Of a stretch of 64,000 nucleotides of DNA, positions 18,221 through 26,836 are shown one piece after another. Below the pieces are notes generated by a model, which saw only the letters and a program-made list of their open reading frames with translations, searched no databases and was not told where the DNA came from. Origin of the DNA: Algoriphagus sp. (GTDB lineage Bacteria > Bacteroidota > Bacteroidia > Cytophagales > Cyclobacteriaceae). The translations under genes and the position numbers were made by a program. How positions within the stretch are numbered: position 1 is the first letter of the stretch; each line of letters opens with the position of its first letter. The DNA lies in assembly GCF_013373065.1 (NCBI RefSeq), contig NZ_JABXIN010000016.1, forward strand, positions 32,327-96,326, written 5' to 3'.

Positions 18221-19233
18221 AGATTCAATAAAAAGTCTAGGGTATCTACCCCATCCGCATAGTCTTGAGGACCTGGATTTTGCGCCGCTCCAAAATCTAC
18301 TGAACCCTGGATCCAACCTGGTTTTGAAACAATACATTGAATCTTATCCTTCTGGGATTCCAATTTTTCAATTAAATCCTTTTCATCCTGATAAACTTCA
18401 AAAAACAAAACCGAAATAGGAGAAACCAATGCAGTTTCTTTTTTCATCAATAGGAAACCATTATCAAGATGCGGCTCACCATTAACAAGGTAAATGGATT
18501 TATTGTATTCGTAATTATTATGGTACTTGTGATGGTTAGCAATCCCTGAGAAGGAATTCCATGAATCTAAGAGCCTCTCAGCATACTTTTCCTCTGGCAA
18601 GTAAACTTTGGATACATTTCGACAACCTAAACCAAAATAAGTAAATACGTCTTCTCCTAGGCCTTGAAGCTCTTCCAAGGTCTCATTTCCTTTAAGTACT
18701 GCAACTGACGTTCGATTTTGCCGAATCAAGGATGGATATTTACCAAAATAATATTGAAAGTATCTTGAAGAGTTGTCACTTCCTGTGGCGATGTAGGCAT
18801 CTTTTCCTTTGAGCATTTCAGAAACTTGGATAAGATCCTTAAACTCTGGTTCGATTTTAAGGAGTTGATCAATCAACCAATTCATCAAAACCGAATCTGC
18901 AGAACTTAATTTTGCACTTATACTATGCCCAGAAAGCAACACAGCCATGAAATCATGAAATCCAACTGCTGGTATATTTCCAGCCATTAAAACCCCTACA
19001 TCTTTGCTTTCTTTGATTTTTGAAAAATCATAGGATCGAAGCCACTCTTCCATCCTATTGGATTCCAACATAAATGACAATCCCGAAAAAGCCTTTTCAC
19101 AACTTTCGGAAGTAAACCAGTTGTTCTGGTTTTCAGCTCTACGGAACAAACTTTCTTTTTCCTCTACTGGAATTTCGGCTATCAACTTTCCCAGTTGAAT
19201 GAAAGCATTTAATCGGTTTTGAAAAGGAATCAT
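18217..19233 (-). CDS. Acyl-CoA reductase (LuxC-like)
   Basis: 338 residues. The region FTYFGLGCRNVSKVY contains C204, which fits the nucleophilic cysteine of the aldehyde-dehydrogenase-like LuxC/acyl-CoA reductase family (PF05893). The family reduces acyl-CoA to aldehyde with NADPH. The protein is shorter than Vibrio LuxC (~480), as is usual for Bacteroidota members, and no luxD, luxE or luciferase genes occur here, so bioluminescence is not implied. It is divergent from a ferredoxin gene with a 122-base gap; shared regulation or function is plausible but unproven. Confidence 0.8.
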   Translation of the reverse strand: MIPFQNRLNAFIQLGKLIAEIPVEEKESLFRRAENQNNWFTSESCEKAFSGLSFMLESNRMEEWLRSYDFSKIKESKDVGVLMAGNIPAVGFHDFMAVLLSGHSISAKLSSADSVLMNWLIDQLLKIEPEFKDLIQVSEMLKGKDAYIATGSDNSSRYFQYYFGKYPSLIRQNRTSVAVLKGNETLEELQGLGEDVFTYFGLGCRNVSKVYLPEEKYAERLLDSWNSFSGIANHHKYHNNYEYNKSIYLVNGEPHLDNGFLLMKKETALVSPISVLFFEVYQDEKDLIEKLESQKDKIQCIVSKPGWIQGSVDFGAAQNPGPQDYADGVDTLDFLLNL

Positions 19234-19304
19234 GCAACAAATTTATCGGTTTGATCGATAATCAGATAGAATTAATTTAAATTAGTTAGTATGACAACTT
19301 TTTA

Positions 19305-19335
19305 TTGCCGGTCTGTGTTGTGCTTATTAATTTTG
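19305..19335 (+). promoter_or_regulatory. Bacteroidetes-type promoter of the ferredoxin gene
   Basis: TTG at 19305-19307 and TAATTTTG at 19328-19335 are separated by 20 bases, matching the TTG-N19-21-TAnnTTTG arrangement of the primary sigma factor in this phylum. The ATG is 20 bases past the -7 box. Confidence 0.55.
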
Positions 19336-19355
19336 GAAACAAATTCTGAATAGCT

Positions 19356-19703
19356 ATGGCAATAATGATAACGGATGAATGCATCAACTGCGGTGCATGC
19401 GAACCTGAATGTCCAAATACTGCGATTTATGAAGGTGGTGTAGAATGGACTTGGGGAGGAGGAACATCCTTGAAAGAAGTAACACTAGAAGATGGTACTG
19501 TAGTAAATGGAAATGAAAAACAGGAACCCATTTCTGATGAGTTTTATTACATCGTGACAGACAAATGTACGGAGTGTAATGGATTCCACGAAGAGCCTCA
19601 ATGTGCTGCCGTATGTCCGGTAGACTGTTGTGTGGATGACCCAGATCATCGTGAATCAGAGGAAGAACTATTAGCAAAAAAGGCGTTTTTGCATGGAGAA
19701 TAA
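19356..19703 (+). CDS. 4Fe-4S dicluster ferredoxin
   Basis: 115 residues. Two ferredoxin cysteine sets are visible: C9, C12, C15, C19 ([11 protein letters not shown]) and C71, C74, C83, C87 ([17 protein letters not shown]), the second with the longer CxxC-N8-C spacing of the YfhL-type bacterial ferredoxins. It is a small soluble electron carrier. An acidic insertion separates the two clusters. It is divergent from the acyl-CoA reductase gene and has its own promoter and terminator. The electron partner cannot be read from the sequence. Confidence 0.93.
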   Translation: MAIMITDECINCGACEPECPNTAIYEGGVEWTWGGGTSLKEVTLEDGTVVNGNEKQEPISDEFYYIVTDKCTECNGFHEEPQCAAVCPVDCCVDDPDHRESEEELLAKKAFLHGE

Positions 19704-19731
19704 AGGAGACTAGTCTCCTTTTATTTTTTCA
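19702..19731 (+). terminator. Rho-independent terminator of the ferredoxin gene
   Basis: Perfect palindrome AAAGGAGACT/AGTCTCCTTT overlapping the stop codon, followed by TTATTTTTT. Confidence 0.85.
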
Positions 19732-19873
19732 GTTATTTCTGATTTTCAACCATTTATTGACAGATTATCGTCACTTCTTGAAAAAAAGAGGTAGCATATT
19801 TTGAAATGTAGAATCCCTTTTTGTTATCTTAGTTGCTTATTAATTACCCAGCAAACTATAAAAATTACGCATT

Positions 19874-20203
19874 GTGGAAGATCGAAGAGGTTACGACAGA
19901 GATGAAATTTTCTCTAAAAAAGTAAAAGCAGGAAAACGCACTTATTTTTTTGACATCAAATCTACTCGAGGCAATGATTACTACTTGACCATTACCGAAA
20001 GTAAAAGAAAAGCACAAGGAGATTCATTTAGCTACGAAAAGCACAAAATCTTTCTTTACAAGGAAGACTTCTTCAAGTTCGTGGAAGCACTGAACGAAAC
20101 GGTAGATCATGTCAAAAATGAGTTGATGCCTGATTTTGATTTCGAACAGTTTGAGTCTGAAGATTCAGAAAATGAATATCGGGACGAACTAAGATGGGAA
20201 TAG
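19874..20203 (+). CDS. DUF3276 (PUR-alpha-like) nucleic-acid-binding protein
   Basis: 109 residues from a GTG start. The core EIFSKKVKAGKRTYFFDIK, then DYYLTITESKR and IFLYKEDFFKFVEAL, is the DUF3276/PUR family, small proteins with a PUR-alpha-like whirly fold; the Borrelia member BpuR binds DNA and RNA. The C terminus is very acidic (DFDFEQFESEDSENE). It is widespread in Bacteroidota, but its role there is not established. A near-match promoter is present upstream: TTTTG ending at 19803, then TATCTTAG at 19825-19832. A strong terminator follows. Confidence 0.85.
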   Translation: MEDRRGYDRDEIFSKKVKAGKRTYFFDIKSTRGNDYYLTITESKRKAQGDSFSYEKHKIFLYKEDFFKFVEALNETVDHVKNELMPDFDFEQFESEDSENEYRDELRWE

Positions 20204-20245
20204 TATCCCAGACAAACTTGAGGAAATCAAGGAAATAGTATATTT

Positions 20246-20274
20246 AAGGAGGCTTTTGGCCTCCTTTTCATTTT
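20246..20274 (+). terminator. Rho-independent terminator of the DUF3276 gene
   Basis: Stem AAGGAGGC / GCCTCCTT with a TTTTG loop, then TTCATTTT. The next gene starts at 20281, only a few bases later, so its promoter must overlap or precede this hairpin (candidate TTG-N18-TATATTTA at 20218-20246). Confidence 0.85.
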
Positions 20275-20280
20275 ATCCCT

Positions 20281-21369
20281 ATGCAACGGTTTTTTATTTA
20301 CCTCTTTTTATTCATAGCAGGATTCATCCTTTTCGGTTGGTATTTTTCAAATATCACCCTCTATCTAGTCCTGTCATTGATTTTAGCAGCTCTTTTACGT
20401 CCTCTTACAAATAGGCTTCATGATTTCCATTTACTAGGCCAACATATCCCGAGATGGTTGGCCATTTTGGTATCCTTTTCCGCCATTATTTTATTGTCAG
20501 TTCTTCTTAGTTTACTATTCTTCCCCCTGATAAACAATCAGGTCACAATATTGAGCAGTTTGGACTATGAGGGGATTTACGAACAAATCCAAACCCCTAT
20601 CAACCGATTGGAGGAATGGCTGATTCGGTATCAATTTGTTGATTCACCAGCAGGAACCTTATTTGAGGAACTTCAAAAAACATTGATTGAAACAGTGGCA
20701 GGAATGGATTTCGGGCAATTCATAAGCACGATTATCAATACCACCAGTTCTCTTTTCGTTGGCCTTTTGGCAGTTTCATTTATTACTTTCTTCTTGCTTC
20801 TGGAAAATGGATTATTGAGAAGAAATTTACTCCAATTAACTCCAAATCCTTACTTCGAGCTTTCTGTAGCAACCTTCACCAAAGTCGAAAAGCTCCTTTC
20901 CAACTACCTTTCAGGACTATTAATTCAAATTACTGCCATTTTCTCGATGGCGAGTATAGGCTTATCTTTAGTAGGTATTGAATACGCCTTGACCATTGCC
21001 CTGTTTGCTGCTGTAGCCAACCTGATCCCCTATGCAGGCCCAATTTTGGGAGCGAGTTTTGGTATCATCGTCGGGATATCCACCGGGAATTTTCTGGAAG
21101 GAAGCGAACTTTCTTACATGGTCATAAAAATTCTAGCCGTATTTGTGGTTGTACAGATTACAGATAATATTTTCCTTCAACCCTTGATTTTTTCTAAATC
21201 CGTAAAAGCTCATCCCCTTGAAATTTTTGTTGTTATCTTTGCCGGGGCAAAAATCGGCGGGATTGTAGGGATGATTTTTGCCATCCCTGTGTATACCATT
21301 TTCCGGGTTTCGGTGATGGAATTTTACCAAGGATACAAGTCCTATCAGATCTTTAAAATTAAAACTTAA
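20281..21369 (+). CDS. AI-2E family transporter (PerM/UPF0118), second copy
   Basis: 362 residues, same architecture as the copy at 6252: N-terminal membrane segments, a soluble region at ~85-145, then a C-terminal membrane bundle with NLIPYAGPILGASFG, the conserved family motif. The two copies are clearly diverged and are not a recent duplication. Substrate unknown. It ends four bases before the ychF start, so both may be transcribed together. Confidence 0.85.
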   Translation: MQRFFIYLFLFIAGFILFGWYFSNITLYLVLSLILAALLRPLTNRLHDFHLLGQHIPRWLAILVSFSAIILLSVLLSLLFFPLINNQVTILSSLDYEGIYEQIQTPINRLEEWLIRYQFVDSPAGTLFEELQKTLIETVAGMDFGQFISTIINTTSSLFVGLLAVSFITFFLLLENGLLRRNLLQLTPNPYFELSVATFTKVEKLLSNYLSGLLIQITAIFSMASIGLSLVGIEYALTIALFAAVANLIPYAGPILGASFGIIVGISTGNFLEGSELSYMVIKILAVFVVVQITDNIFLQPLIFSKSVKAHPLEIFVVIFAGAKIGGIVGMIFAIPVYTIFRVSVMEFYQGYKSYQIFKIKT

Positions 21370-21373
21370 GTAA

Positions 21374-22471
21374 ATGGCCTTACAATGTGGCATCGTTGGA
21401 CTTCCTAATGTTGGAAAGTCCACTTTGTTCAATGCACTTTCCAGCGCTAAAGCTGAAGCAGCAAACTTTCCTTTCTGTACCATAGAACCCAATGTGGGGG
21501 TGGTTACGGTTCCGGACAAGCGATTAAAAGTCCTGGAAAGCTTGGTTAACCCTCAGCGGGTATTACCAACAGTTATTGAATTCGTAGATATTGCTGGACT
21601 TGTAAAAGGTGCTAGCAAGGGAGAAGGTCTAGGAAATAAATTTTTGGCAAACATCCGGGAAGTAGATGCGATCATCCACGTGATTCGTTGCTTTGAAGAT
21701 GACAATATCGTCCATGTCGCAGGAAGTGTAGATCCTATTTTTGATAAGGAAGTGATCGATACAGAACTCCAATTAAAAGACTTGGAATCCGTAGAGAAAA
21801 AAATTGCCCGTATTGAAAAAATTGCGAAGTCTGGAGATGCCAAAGCGAAGAAAGATTTAGAAATCCTTCTAAAATTTAAAGAAGGCCTACAAAGTGGATT
21901 AAATGCCCGCGCGATTGAGGTTGAAAAGGAGGACTTAGAAGCAGTTCGAGATTTGCATTTACTGACTATCAAGCCGGTATTGTATGTTGCCAACGTAGAT
22001 GAGGGCAGTATTATCAGCGGGAATCAATATGTAGAAAAGCTTCGGGAAAAAGTAAAAGAAGAAAATGCCGAGGTGATTACATTGTGTGCTGCTATTGAAT
22101 CTCAAATTGCAGAATTTGAAGATCCAGAGGAGAAAGAATTATTCCTTTCAGAATATGGGCTGGAAGAAAGTGGGCTGAACAGACTGATTGCTGCAGCTTA
22201 TGCCCTATTAGACCTTATTACCTATTTTACAGCAGGACCACAGGAAGTGCGAGCCTGGACTATTAAAAAAGGCTGGAAAGCACCTCAAGCTGCAGGAGTT
22301 ATCCATACTGATTTTGAAAGGGGTTTTATTAAAGCTGAAGTAATAAAATTAGCAGATTATCAGCAGTTTAAATCAGAAGCTGGCTGTAGGGAGAATGGAA
22401 AAATAGCAATTGAAGGAAAGGAATATATCGTAAAAGATGGTGATATCATGCATTTTAGATTCAATGTTTAA
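21374..22471 (+). CDS. ychF: Redox-regulated ATPase YchF (Obg-related)
   Basis: 365 residues, the family length. G1 is GLPNVGKS at residues 9-16; NFPFCTIEPN follows as switch I; the Walker B-like segment is DIAGLVKGASKGEGLG; NVDE replaces the NKxD guanine-specificity motif, which explains the ATP preference known for YchF. A C-terminal TGS-type domain (TYFTAGPQEVRAWTI to the end) is present. It associates with ribosomes and affects the oxidative-stress response in studied bacteria. It starts four bases after the AI-2E gene. Confidence 0.97.
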   Translation: MALQCGIVGLPNVGKSTLFNALSSAKAEAANFPFCTIEPNVGVVTVPDKRLKVLESLVNPQRVLPTVIEFVDIAGLVKGASKGEGLGNKFLANIREVDAIIHVIRCFEDDNIVHVAGSVDPIFDKEVIDTELQLKDLESVEKKIARIEKIAKSGDAKAKKDLEILLKFKEGLQSGLNARAIEVEKEDLEAVRDLHLLTIKPVLYVANVDEGSIISGNQYVEKLREKVKEENAEVITLCAAIESQIAEFEDPEEKELFLSEYGLEESGLNRLIAAAYALLDLITYFTAGPQEVRAWTIKKGWKAPQAAGVIHTDFERGFIKAEVIKLADYQQFKSEAGCRENGKIAIEGKEYIVKDGDIMHFRFNV

Positions 22472-22491
22472 CATTTCTTAGAAAAAAATTG

Positions 22492-22499
22492 TACTTTTG
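22492..22499 (+). promoter_or_regulatory. -7 promoter element before the Cas6-like gene
   Basis: TACTTTTG matches TAnnTTTG exactly and lies 69 bases before the GTG at 22569, in the gap after ychF. No good TTG was found ~20 bases upstream. It would make the Cas6-like gene an independent transcription unit. Confidence 0.45.
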
Positions 22500-22568
22500 C
22501 CTTGCTTATCCACCCAGAATTACGTTTAGTATTTTATTAACAATTGTCTCATTTATTTTTAAAAAATC

Positions 22569-23462
22569 GTGAGAGTTAGACTTATATTTTCCCTAAAAAA
22601 CAAAGGCTCCTATTTGCCTTTTCATCACCAGTACATCTTGGCTCAATTTCTAAAAGGATTGATCGTCAAAGGTGGCCGCGAAGAATTCTATAATTACAAT
22701 TACTTCAATTTCTCTGGCTTAAAAGGTCAGACTAAAGTAAGTAGAAGCGGACTGCATTACTACTCTAGCTTGGTAACTCTTGTATTATCTTCTCATAGTG
22801 AAGATTTTATGGATTACTTACTGGAGCAAGTTTTTGCTACTCCGAAAATTGAATTAGGAAACTTGATCCTTTCTCCAGAATACACAGAGATAGAAAACGA
22901 ACCTGAGTTAGAAACCTCCAACAAGTTCGTTTGTATCTCTCCTTTGGTCTTGATCACCCCTGCATTCAACGAGGAAATTGGAAAACGATTTATCAGCCCT
23001 GACAGCGATGAGTTTTCCGACTTGCTTTACGAATCGACATTGACTAGAATGGAGCGATCCGGATGGTATACACCAGAGCAAATGGAATCATTCTACAAAT
23101 TCCAAGTTGTTCCGGATATGAACTATGTCAACAAGCTGAAAGAACAGCAAAAGAAATTTGCTCGAATTTATTCAGTATATGACATGGATGTGAAGTATGA
23201 GGTTAGAGGCTACACCCTGCCATTTACACTTTATGCTGCTCCAGAGGTGCAAGACTTTGTATTCAAGTGCGGATTAGGTGCATTTACCCATAAAGGATTT
23301 GGTATGCTTGATCTTGCCAATCATCCTTCAGGAAACAGAACATCTCCTTATAAATTTAAGAGAGAAGGATTCGTTCCTTATAGACCGACAGAAAGAACCA
23401 GACAAAACGTCGCTCCATCTGAAGGGGAGGAAGAAAGTAAAGAATCTGAAAACGAAAACTAA
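22569..23462 (+). CDS. Stand-alone Cas6-like RNA-binding protein / CRISPR-type endoribonuclease homologue
   Basis: 297 residues from a GTG start. The layout fits Cas6: an N-terminal ferredoxin-like start (MRVRLIFSLK), LPFHHQYILAQFLKGLI as the first helix, the FNFSGLKG segment at ~46-53, and a glycine-rich loop GLGAFTHKGFG at residues 235-245 near the end of the second fold. Cas6 cleaves CRISPR repeats in precursor RNA. There is no histidine between H20 and H63, the area where the catalytic His lies in archaeal Cas6, so activity is doubtful. The tail after ~250 is basic then acidic and looks disordered. No other cas gene or array is in the window. A strong terminator follows. Confidence 0.7.
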   Translation: MRVRLIFSLKNKGSYLPFHHQYILAQFLKGLIVKGGREEFYNYNYFNFSGLKGQTKVSRSGLHYYSSLVTLVLSSHSEDFMDYLLEQVFATPKIELGNLILSPEYTEIENEPELETSNKFVCISPLVLITPAFNEEIGKRFISPDSDEFSDLLYESTLTRMERSGWYTPEQMESFYKFQVVPDMNYVNKLKEQQKKFARIYSVYDMDVKYEVRGYTLPFTLYAAPEVQDFVFKCGLGAFTHKGFGMLDLANHPSGNRTSPYKFKREGFVPYRPTERTRQNVAPSEGEEESKESENEN

Positions 23463-23463
23463 G

Positions 23464-23499
23464 AAAAAGGCTGCAGCATTTCACTGCAGCCTTTTTTTG
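23464..23499. terminator. Bidirectional terminator between Cas6-like and T9SS plug genes
   Basis: Long stem AAAAAGGCTGCAG / CTGCAGCCTTTTTTT with a seven-base loop. It sits between two convergent genes and has A- and T-runs on both sides, so it can end transcription from either strand. Confidence 0.9.
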
Positions 23500-23510
23500 T
23501 CCTTACATTT

Positions 23511-24779
23511 TTATAGTCTTCTTCTATTTGGATGAAGATTTACGTAACCGACCAGTTGATCGTATCGCGAGCCTAAAGCCCTAAAATACACCATCACCTC
23601 ATATTCATTTTCGGTTTCAAAAAAACTCCCTTCAAACTCAAGGGAATTAAATACTCCCTCATTTAACCTTCCAAATTGGTAGTCATACCAGCCTTGTTTG
23701 AGCAAAACAGTAGTTTCGTAAACTTTTAAATTGGGGTTCCAAGTTAATTTCGCTTCAGGTTTCTTCCCCCATTCCGTCAATGCTCCTAACAAATAAATGG
23801 GTGTCGGACTTTCCGGTGCCACTAATCGAAATGTGGTTAAAATATATTCGCTTTCTACCTCTGGATCTCCTCCAGGCCGATCATTTGTATAGATTAAATA
23901 TTGCCCATTCAAATCTAAATATTGTGAATAAACCTCCCTGTTTCTAGGGCTATCAACTTTTGCTTCTGCATAGATCACATCAGGTTCTACAACCATAGAA
24001 GCGATATTGGCCCCTGTTGCCCGTATGAACCTAAGGTCAATAAATCGAAATTCATTCCCCGCCTTGAAAGAATTGCTTCCGTCAAAATTCTGAAAGCGCA
24101 TCATTTTGGTACTTTCATTTAGAAACGTTGGCTCATTCATCAAAATAGCATGATCCCATCGCTGATTTTGTCGGATAAGCACCTTGATTTGTGAGCTTGG
24201 GTTGATTACTTCCCCTTTGGAATAATTGACAACCACATCTATCTGTTGATCTGTTCTACGATCCTCAGTCTGGGAAGGAGGAACAATGCTGGCCCCGACT
24301 GAGAACAATTCGTCATAAACCATAAACCGCCGAGTCAAAATCACATCTGACTCATCTCTCCCCCGATAAACCTGAACAACATAGTTTCCTGATTTTTTTA
24401 CTTTGGGGATTTCAAATTGGTAATGGATATAAGGTAATCGAGTATTCACAGAATACTCGTAATCCTGAATATTAAACTGATTAAAATCAACCAAGAAATC
24501 ATTGTCCTTAAGTTGTGAGGGTGTCCAATCTGCGTCACAATGGATGAGCTTAGCGGTATAAAGTTCAGGGTCATAAGCCACATCATCAAAAATCAATAAA
24601 AGTCTTCTTGAATCTGTCAGACCAATAGCTGGAGCATCCAATTGACTATCAAAGGAAAGCCCCACTGGAAAAAGTCTAACCGACTGGATGTGATCCCGAT
24701 AGACCTTATCTTCAACTTGACCAAATGCAGTTTGAATTACGATCCAACAAATGCAAAAAAAGCAAATCAATCCTTTCAT
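23511..24779 (-). CDS. Type IX secretion system plug protein (DUF5103)
   Basis: 422 residues with a signal peptide ending TAFGQ. The N-terminal region (DHIQSVRLFPVG, LIFDDVAYDPELYTAKLIHCDADW) and the central region match DUF5103, now named T9SS plug. In Flavobacterium johnsoniae the Plug protein closes the periplasmic side of the SprA translocon channel (established for the family). The C-terminal ~110 residues (PIYLLGALTEW...YDYQFG) look like a beta-sandwich of the CBM48/starch-binding type. Three T9SS-type cargo proteins occur in this window, in agreement. No other T9SS core gene is nearby, as usual for this scattered system. Confidence 0.85.
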   Translation of the reverse strand: MKGLICFFCICWIVIQTAFGQVEDKVYRDHIQSVRLFPVGLSFDSQLDAPAIGLTDSRRLLLIFDDVAYDPELYTAKLIHCDADWTPSQLKDNDFLVDFNQFNIQDYEYSVNTRLPYIHYQFEIPKVKKSGNYVVQVYRGRDESDVILTRRFMVYDELFSVGASIVPPSQTEDRRTDQQIDVVVNYSKGEVINPSSQIKVLIRQNQRWDHAILMNEPTFLNESTKMMRFQNFDGSNSFKAGNEFRFIDLRFIRATGANIASMVVEPDVIYAEAKVDSPRNREVYSQYLDLNGQYLIYTNDRPGGDPEVESEYILTTFRLVAPESPTPIYLLGALTEWGKKPEAKLTWNPNLKVYETTVLLKQGWYDYQFGRLNEGVFNSLEFEGSFFETENEYEVMVYFRALGSRYDQLVGYVNLHPNRRRL

Positions 24780-24816
24780 GAAGGAAAATAGCCAATTTCA
24801 AACAGATTGGAAAACA

Positions 24817-26745
24817 TCAACCAAGAGTCTCTTGAAGTTCGGCAATCTGATCTACCAATTTTTCCCAAGTTTCGTTGGCTTGTTCTAACTTTGACTTCAC
24901 TTTTTGGTAAGAATCCTGTATTGAAGAAACTTTAGATTCCTGTTGGTAAATTTCAGGATCAGCAAGTTGGTTTTCCAGCTCTTTTTCTTCCTCCTCTAAT
25001 TTTTCTATTTCCACTTCAATCTGCTCCAATTCATTTTCCAGTTTTTTCAAATTTCGCTTTGCATCCTGAATTTCGAAATTGGAAGCCTGAGGTTTTGTTT
25101 TTGGTTTGGGACTAGGCTTTTCAGAACTCTTTTCGAACTTTTCCTCCTCTTCCTGTTGTGCTTTCCAAAACTCATACTCTTCATAAGTACCTGGATATTC
25201 CTTTATTTGATGATCCTCTATATACCAAATTTTATTCGCAACTCCCTTGATAAAATGACGATCATGGGAAACAGTAATAAAGGTTCCTTCATATTGCTGG
25301 AGTGACTGTATCAAAATATTAACAGACTGAAAATCAAGATGGTTGGTAGGTTCATCAAGAAGTAAAAAATTAGCTTCTGAAATCAATGTTTTCGCTAAGG
25401 CAACCCGTGATTTCTCACCTCCGGAAAGGACCTTGATTTTTTTGAATACATCATCATTTGTAAACAAAAAGCATCCCAACACATTTCGAAGTTCGGTTTC
25501 GGATTTATTGCTTCCTTCCTGCGCTAATTCCTGAATAATCTCATTATCCAAAGTCAATGCTTCCAATTGATGCTGCGCATAAAAAGAGGGAATTACATTA
25601 TGACCTTGGGTACGGATTCCTGTAATAGCTTCTGTACCTGCAATTATCCGCAGAAGTGTGGACTTTCCTTTCCCATTCGCTCCTATCAAAGCGATTTTAT
25701 CTCCCCGCTCAATATTGGCTGAAGTATTCTCCAAAATCACTAAATCTCCATACCGTTTACCGATATGATCGAGAGTGATGACATGTCTTCCTGACCGCTG
25801 CGAAAATTTAAATTTAAAATTCACAAAGGCTTCATCATCCACCACTTCCTGTACCCGCTCCATCCGTTCCAGGGCTTTTATTCGGGACTGGACTTGATTG
25901 GATTTGGTAGCTTTTGCCCGGAATCGCTCAATGAAACGCTCCGTCTGTTTAATCATTTGTTGCTGATTCTCATAGGCATTTTGCTGAATTTCCATACGTT
26001 CCTTTTTTTCTCGCTTATAAAAGGAATAATTGCCTGGATAGGATGTCAAGGTTTGATTTGCTACTTCCACAATAGAAGTCACACAGTTATCCAAAAACGT
26101 CTGATCGTGAGATACGACCACCACAGCACCCTCATAAGTTTTTAAGTAATTTTCGACCCATTGGATAGAGGGAAGGTCCAAGTGGTTTGTCGGTTCATCT
26201 AGGAGTAACAAAGCGGGCTTTTCAAGGAGAAGTTTTGCCAGCATAACCCGCATTCTCCATCCTCCCGAAAAATTTCGAAGTGGTTTTTCTAAATCCTCAG
26301 TCCGAAATCCTATCCCTTCCAAAACTTCTGCTGCCTTGGCCTTGATGGTATATCCTTCATTTGCTTCAAAGCGCTCCTGAAGGGTAGCCAAACGATTAAT
26401 AATTTCCTCGGAAAAATCCGTCTCCATCTTTTTAAGAACCGCATCAATTTCATCCTGCAGGGCTAGCGTTTCTTTGAAAGCTGCCAGTGCAACATTGAGG
26501 ATACTATCATCTGATTGATAGGACAACAAGTCCTGATTCAAAAAACCAATGCTACAATCTTTTGCTTTTTGTACCTCTCCGCTGCTTGGTTGATATTCTC
26601 CAGCTATAATTTTCAGGAGTGTTGATTTTCCTGTTCCATTCTGACCTACCAATCCAATTTTATCTTTTGGCTTGATATGAAGGTTTGCGTTTTCGTAAAG
26701 CGCTCTACCGCCGATGAAATAGGAAAGATTATTAATCGATAACAT
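24817..26745 (-). CDS. ABC-F family ATP-binding protein (Uup-like)
   Basis: 642 residues from the ATG at 26745; the seven codons upstream are not family-like. Two ABC domains: Walker A GQNGTGKST and GANGKGKST, signatures FSGGWRMRV and LSGGEKSRV, and two LLLDEPTNHLD Walker B motifs. A linker of charged helices joins them, and a C-terminal coiled coil (ELEQIEVEIEKLEEEEKEL) follows, as in Uup and some YheS/YdiF relatives. There are no membrane segments. ABC-F proteins act on ribosomes or DNA rather than in transport. The exact subfamily and any antibiotic-resistance role cannot be told from sequence alone. Confidence 0.92.
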   Translation of the reverse strand: MLSINNLSYFIGGRALYENANLHIKPKDKIGLVGQNGTGKSTLLKIIAGEYQPSSGEVQKAKDCSIGFLNQDLLSYQSDDSILNVALAAFKETLALQDEIDAVLKKMETDFSEEIINRLATLQERFEANEGYTIKAKAAEVLEGIGFRTEDLEKPLRNFSGGWRMRVMLAKLLLEKPALLLLDEPTNHLDLPSIQWVENYLKTYEGAVVVVSHDQTFLDNCVTSIVEVANQTLTSYPGNYSFYKREKKERMEIQQNAYENQQQMIKQTERFIERFRAKATKSNQVQSRIKALERMERVQEVVDDEAFVNFKFKFSQRSGRHVITLDHIGKRYGDLVILENTSANIERGDKIALIGANGKGKSTLLRIIAGTEAITGIRTQGHNVIPSFYAQHQLEALTLDNEIIQELAQEGSNKSETELRNVLGCFLFTNDDVFKKIKVLSGGEKSRVALAKTLISEANFLLLDEPTNHLDFQSVNILIQSLQQYEGTFITVSHDRHFIKGVANKIWYIEDHQIKEYPGTYEEYEFWKAQQEEEEKFEKSSEKPSPKPKTKPQASNFEIQDAKRNLKKLENELEQIEVEIEKLEEEEKELENQLADPEIYQQESKVSSIQDSYQKVKSKLEQANETWEKLVDQIAELQETLG

Positions 26746-26836
26746 GCGGCAAAAATAAGGAATCAACCGCTTATTGAGGACTTCTAGTGAAACAATCCAA
26801 AAAGAATTAATTTCGCTATGTAAAAAATGAATTCAA

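Noticed and set aside
18217..19233. Bioluminescence (lux) locus
   Set aside because: Only a LucC-like acyl-CoA reductase (LuxC family) is present; no luciferase, LuxD or LuxE genes are near.
22472..23510. CRISPR array next to the Cas6-like gene
   Set aside because: No direct repeats with regular spacers occur in the gaps on either side; only a promoter box and a terminator hairpin were found.
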